From assembly GCA_011371325.1 (NCBI GenBank), contig DRQV01000124.1, forward strand, positions 1-7,602: a stretch of 7,602 bases of DNA, given 5' to 3'. Source of the stretch: Thioploca sp. (lineage in GTDB: Bacteria; Pseudomonadota; Gammaproteobacteria; Beggiatoales; Beggiatoaceae). Shown in pieces: positions 1 to 4,775 of this stretch. Position 1 is the first letter of the stretch. Each line of letters starts with the position of its first letter. Both the position numbers and the translations under genes were made by a program. Under the pieces are notes generated by a model. The model did no database searches, was not told the DNA's origin, and saw only the letters and a program-made list of their open reading frames with translations.

Positions 1-512
1 AATAATTTTGGTTTACAAGCTAAAGCCATTGCAATCATAACTCGTTGACGTTGGCCACCAGATAAAGTTTGTGGATACGAATTAAAACGTTTATGTGGTT
101 CTGGAATACCGGTAAGCTCTAATAATTCTAACATATGTCGCCGAGCTTTAGCTTTACTAATTTTTGTATGCAATAATAAGGGTTCTATTAATTGCGGGCC
201 AATTGGATAAACTGGATTTAAAGAAGTCATTGGTTCTTGAAAGATCATAGCAATATCTTTCCCACGAATTTGGCGTAATTTAGCTTCACTAATTTGTAAT
301 AAATCTTGACCCTGAAATTCAATTTTACCAGTAGGAAAAGTAACATTATATTTATCATGCAAGCGTAAAATAGATAATGCAGTGACCGATTTGCCAGACC
401 CAGATTCTCCTACTAAAGCTAACGATTCTCCATGATTAATTGAGAAACTTACTCCATGCACAACTTGAGCAGTATTTTTAAAAGCTACTGATAAATTATC
501 AATTTTTAGCAT
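1..512 (-). CDS. Peptide ABC transporter ATP-binding protein (YejF/DppD-like), 5' part only
   Basis: This is the N-terminal 170 codons of an ABC ATPase that couples ATP hydrolysis to import of di- or oligopeptides at the inner membrane; the gene continues past the left edge. Visible motifs are Walker A GESGSGKS (residues 35-42), the Q-loop in FQEPMTSLNP (91-100, Gln92) and the signature LSGGQRQRV (150-158), followed by MIAMALACKPKL. Walker B would lie just outside. The extended peptide-transporter signature and the QEPMTSLNP stretch place it in the OppD/DppD/YejF/GsiA group. IAMALACKP and ALSILRL recall YejF (microcin C and peptide uptake, two fused ABC domains of about 530 residues), but a single-domain DppD of about 330 residues cannot be excluded from this half. 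The ATG at 512-510 has a weak GGA six bases upstream. It is the first gene of its transcript, with its own promoter at 559-586. The family call is secure; the exact member is not. Confidence 0.9.
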   Translation of the reverse strand, partial: MLKIDNLSVAFKNTAQVVHGVSFSINHGESLALVGESGSGKSVTALSILRLHDKYNVTFPTGKIEFQGQDLLQISEAKLRQIRGKDIAMIFQEPMTSLNPVYPIGPQLIEPLLLHTKISKAKARRHMLELLELTGIPEPHKRFNSYPQTLSGGQRQRVMIAMALACKPKL

Positions 513-534
513 TATTTATCCAAGGCATAGCCTA

Positions 535-562
535 TTAACTTAAACTAGAAATTATCTATTAT
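535..562 (+). promoter_or_regulatory. Possible sigma70-like promoter for the microprotein and lnt
   Basis: TTAACT (535-540) and TATTAT (557-562) are spaced by 16 bases on the plus strand, matching consensus at four and five of six positions. Its -10 box overlaps the -10 box of the leftward promoter by four bases. It would start a transcript near 569, about 20 bases before the small ORF at 589. In AT-rich DNA such matches arise by chance, so this is only a candidate. Confidence 0.35.
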
Positions 563-586
563 AAAATATACAGTAACGGATTTCAA
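559..586 (-). promoter_or_regulatory. Sigma70-like promoter for the peptide ABC ATPase gene
   Basis: Read on the minus strand, TTGAAA (586-581) and TATAAT (564-559) are separated by 16 bases. The -35 box matches the consensus at five of six positions and the -10 box at all six. Transcription would start near 552 and give a leader of about 40 bases before the ATG at 512. This is the best promoter in the window by eye. It overlaps the weaker rightward promoter at 535-562, so the two probably compete. Confidence 0.6.
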
Positions 587-588
587 AA

Positions 589-777
589 ATGGGTATCGGA
601 TTAAAATTAATTTTATGGTATTTTGGTTGGTCATTATTAGCTTTTGTATTATTAAATCTATGGTATACAGGTAGTTGCAATTGCAAGAGATACAAAGGTC
701 ACATGACTCCACGTTCTAAAATATGTTGTGTACAATGGTTTGCTTTTGGAATTTTATTAATTTGGGTATTATGGTGA
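589..777 (+). CDS. Small two-helix membrane protein with four cysteines (hypothetical)
   Basis: I do not recognise this 62-residue protein. It has two hydrophobic segments, about residues 5-26 and 46-62, both rich in Trp, Leu and Phe. They are joined by a short polar loop with five basic residues (Lys33, Arg34, Lys36, Arg42, Lys44). By the positive-inside rule the loop would face the cytoplasm, with both termini outside. Cysteines form C30-X-C32 at the end of the first helix and C46-C47 at the start of the second, so they could sit close together as a metal or redox site; that is inference. The ATG at 589 has a weak ACGGA eight bases upstream. It ends with tandem stops (TGA TGA, 775-780) 63 bases before lnt on the same strand, so co-transcription is plausible. 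Such a hydrophobic ORF with a plausible start is probably real, but it could be a chance ORF. Confidence 0.5.
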   Translation: MGIGLKLILWYFGWSLLAFVLLNLWYTGSCNCKRYKGHMTPRSKICCVQWFAFGILLIWVLW

Positions 778-825
778 TGACATTCATGGCAATATATATT
801 AAGTTATAATGTCATATAATTTTCT

Positions 826-831
826 AAAGGA
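826..831 (+). promoter_or_regulatory. Ribosome binding site that selects the TTG start of lnt
   Basis: AAAGGA lies nine bases before the TTG at 841. The next in-frame ATG (877) has no purine-rich Shine-Dalgarno sequence in front of it. This favours the TTG start. Confidence 0.6.
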
Positions 832-840
832 ATATAAATT

Positions 841-2358
841 TTGCCGATACATAATTTTATATTAACGTTTAAATGTATGAAATATAATCAAAAGTTAGGC
901 GATGTTCTTGCTCTTTTTAGTGGTAGCATCCTACCATTAGCATTCGCTCCTTATTCCATAGCTATAATTGCGATATTATCTATAATAATGCAATCGTTGT
1001 TATGGCAAAATATTACACCGAGACGAGCTTGTTGGCGTGGATTTTTATATGGAATTGGCATGTTTGGAGTAGGTGTGTCATGGGTACATATTAGTTTTTA
1101 CCAATTTGGTGGTTTGCCAATGATAGGGGCAATTTTATTAACCTTAACTTTTGTTATAACTATCGCATTATATCCCGCTTTATTAGGTTGGTTACTTATC
1201 CGTTTTTTTCCAAAAAATAACTTAATTTTATTACCAGCAGCTTGGACTTTGATGGAATGGTTGCGTGGCTGGTTGTTTACTGGTTTTCCTTGGTTGAGCA
1301 TTGGTTATAGTCAAATTGATTCACCTTTAAATAATTTTGCTCCATTACTGGGAGTTTATGGAGTTAGTTGGATAACCATATTAATAGCAATTTTACTAAT
1401 TTATAGTTTTAATTTCAAACGTTTAACACAAGTAATATCTATTGTAATTTTGATAAGTTTGGGGATTGGTAGCTTATTGGAAACAGATTGGACTAAACCT
1501 ATAGATAAACCATTCAAAGTAGCTTTAATTCAAGGCAATATACCACAAGAATTCAAATGGTTATCTGGTTTTCAATTGCCCAGTATGCAACGATATTTAG
1601 AAGTAAGTCAATTACACCGTGATGCTGATTTAATTATTTGGCCAGAAACAGCTATTCCATTGTTTTATCATGAAATATTAAATTATGCTCCTGGTTTTTT
1701 GGATAAGTTAATGTCAGAACATATTGAATATAAAACAGATTTTTTAATTGGAGTTCCAACTATGAACTCTGATGGTAGTTACTATAATGCGGTTATGAAT
1801 TTTACTAATAAACCAAGTTTTTACTATAAAAATCATTTAGTTCCATTTGGAGAATATATTCCATTCCAAGCTTTTTTTGGTAATTTACTAAAATTATTAA
1901 ACATTCCAATGTCAGAATTTTCAACCGGTACAACTAACCAAACTCTTTTAACTGCTGTTGGCCATGATATAGGAATATCTATCTGTTATGAAGATGCTTT
2001 TGGAAATTTAGTTCGCAATAGTTTACCTGCAGCAAAATTATTAGTAAATGTTAGTAATGACGCTTGGTTTGGAGATTCAATTGCTCCCCATCAACATTTG
2101 GAAATTGCTAGGATGCGGGCTTCAGAAACTGGACGTTATTTATTACGAGCGACTAACACGGGAATTTCAGCTATTATCAATAATAAAGGCAAGATAATTG
2201 CTCGATCTCCCCAATTTAAAATAACTGCATTGAGAGCTGAAGTTCAGCCATACCAAGGAACTACTCCTTATGTTAAATTTGGTAATAAGTTGATAGTAAT
2301 TATTTCATTATTATTTATCCTAGGCCTGATATTTACCAATAAAATTAGCAAAGCCTAA
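841..2358 (+). CDS. lnt: Apolipoprotein N-acyltransferase
   Basis: Lnt transfers an acyl chain from a phospholipid to the N-terminal cysteine of apolipoproteins, the last step of lipoprotein maturation, in the inner membrane with its active site facing the periplasm. The 505-residue protein has the usual family length and layout: an N-terminal membrane region with several helices (about residues 20-214), a nitrilase-like domain (about 225-475) and a final helix (about 483-500). The catalytic triad is visible: Glu269 in WPETA, Lys330 in YYKNHLVPFGEY and Cys382 in ISICYED, corresponding to Glu267, Lys335 and Cys387 of the E. coli enzyme. Glu338 and Glu384, next to the active site in the family, are also present, as is the NVSNDAWFG motif (403-411). 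The start is TTG at 841, supported by AAAGGA nine bases upstream; ATG at 877 would remove 12 residues without losing a domain. The common neighbour encoding a CorC-like protein is absent here. Confidence 0.96.
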   Translation: MPIHNFILTFKCMKYNQKLGDVLALFSGSILPLAFAPYSIAIIAILSIIMQSLLWQNITPRRACWRGFLYGIGMFGVGVSWVHISFYQFGGLPMIGAILLTLTFVITIALYPALLGWLLIRFFPKNNLILLPAAWTLMEWLRGWLFTGFPWLSIGYSQIDSPLNNFAPLLGVYGVSWITILIAILLIYSFNFKRLTQVISIVILISLGIGSLLETDWTKPIDKPFKVALIQGNIPQEFKWLSGFQLPSMQRYLEVSQLHRDADLIIWPETAIPLFYHEILNYAPGFLDKLMSEHIEYKTDFLIGVPTMNSDGSYYNAVMNFTNKPSFYYKNHLVPFGEYIPFQAFFGNLLKLLNIPMSEFSTGTTNQTLLTAVGHDIGISICYEDAFGNLVRNSLPAAKLLVNVSNDAWFGDSIAPHQHLEIARMRASETGRYLLRATNTGISAIINNKGKIIARSPQFKITALRAEVQPYQGTTPYVKFGNKLIVIISLLFILGLIFTNKISKA

Positions 2359-2388
2359 CTAGTTCCCTTCTTAACTTAGGATCAATGC

Positions 2389-2410
2389 TAGGGTAACCGG
2401 ATTGTTCCTA
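2389..2410 (+). other. Short hairpin in the lnt-pentapeptide gap
   Basis: TAGG and AAC (2389-2392, 2395-2397) can pair with GTT and CCTA (2404-2410), giving a seven-base-pair stem with a two-base bulge and a six-base loop. The gap 2359-2548 has no convincing ORF. It holds further short inverted repeats: TTCCCTT (2363) with AAGGGAA (2464), and GTAACC (2393) with GGTTAC (2435). It may be a structured 3' untranslated region or small RNA. I see no match to a known RNA family. Confidence 0.3.
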
Positions 2411-2441
2411 CGATTTGTAAGGTTAATTCATTGTGGTTACT

Positions 2442-2505
2442 AAATGGTATTATAACTTGGTACAAGGGAAGTATAGGGAAAATACCATTTTATAATTCTC
2501 TTTTA
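2442..2505 (+). terminator. Possible rho-independent terminator after lnt
   Basis: A perfect ten-base inverted repeat, AAATGGTATT (2442-2451) and AATACCATTT (2481-2490), encloses 29 bases that can themselves form a small CTTG/CAAG hairpin (2456-2466). It is followed by a T-rich stretch (2488-2505), so it points rightward and fits the end of the lnt transcript about 85 bases after the stop codon. The stem is AT-rich and the loop is long, so termination would be modest. Confidence 0.4.
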
Positions 2506-2548
2506 AAGTAATTACTAATTAAATTTCGTTAAGAATTGTATTCCTTCA

Positions 2549-3070
2549 CTATAATTTATTAAGACAGCCAATAGTATCTATTGTAATTGCATTAGTTAAA
2601 TTAGTATTAGTTAAATTAGTATTGGTTAAATCAGCTCGACTTAAATTTGCATCGGTTAAATTTGCATTAGTTAAATTTGATTCAGTTAAATCAGCCCCAG
2701 TTAAATTACTTTTCATTAAATTAGTTTCACTAAGATTAGCTTTATATAAATCTGCCCACCTTAAATCGCTTCCGACTAATATTGCACCTTGTAAATTAGC
2801 TTCACTTAAATCAGCTTCACTTAAATCAGCCTGCCTTAAATCAGCTTCCCTTAAATCAGCCTGCCTTAAATCAGCACTATTTAGATCAGCACAACGTAAA
2901 TCAACACAACGTAAATCAGCTCCAATTAAATTAGCTCCAAATAAAAAAGAACGACTTAAATCAGCACCTCGTAAATTGGCATTTTTTAAATTTGCATTAT
3001 TAAAATCCATTTCACTTAAATCACAACCCTGACATTCATTACTATTTTGTAGTTTATCAATATTTGTCAT
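2549..3070 (-). CDS. Pentapeptide-repeat protein, 29 uninterrupted repeats
   Basis: This 173-residue protein is almost entirely pentapeptide repeat, A(D/N)LXX, with the central residue at every fifth position from Leu18 to Leu158. All 29 centres are Leu except Phe23, and a small residue (mostly Ala, Ser or Thr) usually sits two places before. Such repeats fold as a right-handed quadrilateral beta-helix, here about seven coils. A short N-terminal cap carries Cys13-X2-Cys16 leading into CDLSE, an opening seen in many cytoplasmic pentapeptide proteins. There is no signal peptide or membrane segment. By my count it has 25 acidic and 14 basic residues. Coils before about residue 113 use Arg, Glu and Gln; those after are Thr/Asn-rich. 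The start at 3070 is chosen over an in-frame ATG at 3100 because GGAAG lies just upstream and the extra residues break the pattern. Function is unknown: some relatives (Qnr, MfpA) protect DNA gyrase, but most have no known role. Confidence 0.9.
   Translation of the reverse strand: MTNIDKLQNSNECQGCDLSEMDFNNANLKNANLRGADLSRSFLFGANLIGADLRCVDLRCADLNSADLRQADLREADLRQADLSEADLSEANLQGAILVGSDLRWADLYKANLSETNLMKSNLTGADLTESNLTNANLTDANLSRADLTNTNLTNTNLTNAITIDTIGCLNKL
2591..2620 (+). repeat. Exact tandem 15-base duplication in the pentapeptide gene
   Basis: Bases 2591-2605 and 2606-2620 are identical on the plus strand. Each unit encodes one pentapeptide (TNTNL-type) at the C-terminal end of the helix. Identity at silent positions suggests a recent slippage duplication. 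Confidence 0.85.
2821..2875 (+). repeat. 25-base direct repeat with 30-base period in the pentapeptide gene
   Basis: Bases 2821-2845 and 2851-2875 are identical and spaced by two pentapeptide units, encoding the repeated ADLRQADL stretch. This is part of a run (about 2805-2900) built of near-identical 15-base units, the most homogenised part of the gene. Confidence 0.8.
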
Positions 3071-3102
3071 AATAACTTCCAGTATTAAAAAAATTATCAA
3101 TA

Positions 3103-3108
3103 ATTATA
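3103..3108 (-). promoter_or_regulatory. Possible -10 element for the pentapeptide gene
   Basis: On the minus strand TATAAT (3108-3103) lies 33 bases before the ATG at 3070. No good -35 box is found 15-19 bases further upstream, so either an activator is needed or the match is fortuitous. Confidence 0.3.
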
Positions 3109-3140
3109 CTTGCACCTTATTTAAACATTATGGCAAAATT

Positions 3141-3146
3141 TATACT
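3141..3146 (+). promoter_or_regulatory. Possible -10 element for rnfC
   Basis: TATACT matches the -10 consensus at five of six positions. It would start transcription near 3153, just before the repeated AGATTAA elements of the rnfC leader. The -35 region is poor, so confidence is low. Confidence 0.3.
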
Positions 3147-3154
3147 AAAATTTC

Positions 3155-3190
3155 AGATTAAGGCCATAAATATTAATCTACTTAGATTAA
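3155..3190 (+). promoter_or_regulatory. Three-element inverted repeat in the rnfC leader (operator or RNA switch)
   Basis: AGATTAA occurs at 3155-3161 and 3184-3190, and its complement TTAATCT at 3173-3179. The last two are part of a perfect palindrome with eight-base arms (3173-3180 and 3183-3190) and a two-base centre. In RNA the middle element can pair with either flank, giving two mutually exclusive seven-base-pair hairpins. The distal one ends exactly where the Shine-Dalgarno AAGGAA (3191-3196) begins. Either a dimeric regulator binding DNA or a leader RNA structure would fit. No known operator consensus matched by eye; FNR half-sites have a different spacing. Confidence 0.45.
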
Positions 3191-3205
3191 AAGGAAACCA
3201 AAAAA

Positions 3206-4546
3206 ATGAAGTATCTGCCAATTTTCAGGCGAAATTTTTCTCATGGCGTTCATCCAGGTGATCATACTGAACAAACTGTACATTTATCTATTCAAAGGAT
3301 ACCTTTTTATAGCCATTATATTTTACCACTTGGACAACATTTAGGAGCTCCTGCTCGTGCCATCGTTAAAATTGGCGAACGAGTGCAGCGTGGACAATTA
3401 ATCGCTAAACCTGGTGCATTTGTTTCTACTTCATTACATAGTCCTATAACTGGTTGGGTGAGAGCAATAGCTCCTCGTCGTTATCCTGGTGGTAAATTAC
3501 AATTAGCAATAGAAATTGAAGCTGATCCATATGCTACTCAACGTTTTGAATCCAAACCAGCTATAAATTGGAAAAATTTATCCAATGAAGAATTTATTAA
3601 TCACGTTCAACAAGCTGGGATCGTTGGTTTAGGTGGAGCAGCATTTCCATCGCATGTTAAATATTCAGTACCAGAAAATATACATATTAAACATTTAGTT
3701 ATTAATGGAGCTGAATGCGAACCATATTTAACCAACGATCATAGATTAATGTTGGAACGTCCAGAAACTGTATTACAAGGCGTGGAAATTATCCGTGATA
3801 AAATTGGAGCAGAATTAGCAACCATAGGAGTAGAATCTAATAAAGCCAATGCTATTAAAGTTTTAAATGCTCATATAAAACCATACCCAAAAATTAAAGT
3901 GGTAGCATTACAAGTGAAATATCCGCAAGGAGCAGAAAAAATGCTAATAAAATCACTATTTGGCATAGAAGTTCCTGCTGGACGTTTACCACGAGATGTT
4001 GGCATAACTGTTAATAATGTTGGAACTGTCGTTGCTATTGCTGATTACTTTCTAACTGGTATGCCACTTATTGAACGTATTGTTACTGTATCTGGACCAG
4101 GAATTAGTCAACCGGCTAATTTAATTGTACCATTAGGAACTCCAATACGTGAGGTATTACGTTTTTGCGGAGGTTTGAAAGAAACTACTCGTGAAGTAAT
4201 TATGGGTGGGCCAATGATGGGAATACCACTTTCTAGTTTAGATGTGCCTATTTTAAAAGGCAGCTCTGGGATATTGGCTTTTACTGCAACTGAAACTAGT
4301 AAACCAGAAGAATATTCTTGTATCCGTTGTGGTCGTTGCGTAGAGGCATGCCCACATTTTTTAAATCCTTCTCATTTAGCAAAGCTGGCAAAAGTTGGAT
4401 TATATGAGCAAATGGCAAAATATAATGCAATGGATTGTGTAGAATGTGGGGCTTGTACTTTTTCTTGTCCATCTGGAATTCCAATCGTGCATTTAATTAA
4501 AGTTGGCAAAGCTGAAATTCGTAAAGAAAAAATTAAATATACTTAA
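3206..4546 (+). CDS. rnfC: Rnf/Rsx electron transport complex subunit RnfC
   Basis: RnfC is the peripheral, cytoplasm-facing subunit of the Rnf complex, which couples electron transfer between ferredoxin and NAD to ion movement across the inner membrane; in E. coli the related Rsx complex reduces SoxR. The 446-residue protein shows the family order: N-terminal FSHGVHPGDH (11-20) and QHLGAPA (44-50) region, the nucleotide/FMN-binding part with GLGGAAFPSHVK (141-152) and INGAECEPYL (166-175), KYPQGAEK (238-245), then two [4Fe-4S] motifs. Cluster one uses Cys372, 375, 378 and 382; cluster two uses Cys411, 414, 417 and 421. It ends soon after, lacking the long Ala/Lys/Glu-rich tail of E. coli RsxC, as many RnfC proteins do. 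The ATG at 3206 has AAGGAA nine bases upstream. Unusually, no rnfB lies before it and no rnfD after it: it is flanked by a divergent pentapeptide gene and by ppdK. Confidence 0.93.
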   Translation: MKYLPIFRRNFSHGVHPGDHTEQTVHLSIQRIPFYSHYILPLGQHLGAPARAIVKIGERVQRGQLIAKPGAFVSTSLHSPITGWVRAIAPRRYPGGKLQLAIEIEADPYATQRFESKPAINWKNLSNEEFINHVQQAGIVGLGGAAFPSHVKYSVPENIHIKHLVINGAECEPYLTNDHRLMLERPETVLQGVEIIRDKIGAELATIGVESNKANAIKVLNAHIKPYPKIKVVALQVKYPQGAEKMLIKSLFGIEVPAGRLPRDVGITVNNVGTVVAIADYFLTGMPLIERIVTVSGPGISQPANLIVPLGTPIREVLRFCGGLKETTREVIMGGPMMGIPLSSLDVPILKGSSGILAFTATETSKPEEYSCIRCGRCVEACPHFLNPSHLAKLAKVGLYEQMAKYNAMDCVECGACTFSCPSGIPIVHLIKVGKAEIRKEKIKYT

Positions 4547-4775
4547 ATCTTTGTTGATTATTTCCCGTTTACATACCGCTCATAATCCATTAAATGAACA
4601 ATTGTTAAGGAAGTTGATTAGGCTAACCACAAGATTTACCCCTATAAATAATTATGCAGGATCAGGTTGTTTATATACCCTAATTTATTAAATAACAAAA
4701 AGCTAATGTGTTATCATTAAATGATAGGAAAATCATGCTAGAAAATAACCATTATATAATTTACAGGAGTTTTTC
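4547..4775. other. Gap between rnfC and ppdK with no convincing gene
   Basis: I see no ORF with a ribosome binding site here and no recognisable remnant of rnfD or another rnf gene. A 62-codon TTG-started ORF overlapping the end of rnfC (4503-4691) looks spurious. No strong terminator follows rnfC, so read-through into ppdK is possible. The only clear element is the palindrome at 4712-4726. Confidence 0.6.
4712..4726. promoter_or_regulatory. Perfect 15-base palindrome upstream of ppdK
   Basis: TATCATT and AATGATA flank a single central A, ending 49 bases before the ppdK ATG. The 7-1-7 layout is typical of a site for a dimeric regulator. The arms do not read as a standard Fur box. There is no T-run after it, so it is not a terminator. 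No convincing -35/-10 pair was found beside it, so its position relative to the promoter is unknown. Confidence 0.4.

Noticed and set aside
815..820. TATAAT before lnt as its own promoter
   Set aside because: No -35 match lies at 16-18 bases, and a start there would leave almost no leader before the ribosome binding site. Read-through from the upstream small ORF is simpler.
2622..3032. 136-codon ORF on the plus strand, rich in Leu-Lys-Ser-Ala repeats
   Set aside because: It is the antisense reading of the pentapeptide repeats. The 15-base unit happens to lack stops on this strand, and the leucine-rich A(D/N)LXX pattern on the minus strand is the clear coding signal.
3071..3100. Upstream in-frame ATG extending the pentapeptide protein by ten residues
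   Set aside because: The ATG at 3070 has GGAAG at suitable distance, and the extra residues (MIIFLILEVI) are encoded by the leader containing that site. Read as a short signal-like segment it would lack a basic start and a cleavage site.
3173..3190. FNR/ANR-type operator before rnfC
   Set aside because: The TTAAT/ATTAA arms are separated by eight bases rather than the four of TTGAT-N4-ATCAA, and the central bases differ.
4503..4691. 62-codon ORF overlapping the end of rnfC
   Set aside because: It starts at TTG without a ribosome binding site, overlaps the conserved rnfC tail in another frame and shows no recognisable motif. I also tested it as an rnfD remnant and saw no resemblance.
4755..4760. 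TATAAT just before ppdK as a -10 box
   Set aside because: It would place the transcription start inside the Shine-Dalgarno sequence, and there is no acceptable -35 box upstream.
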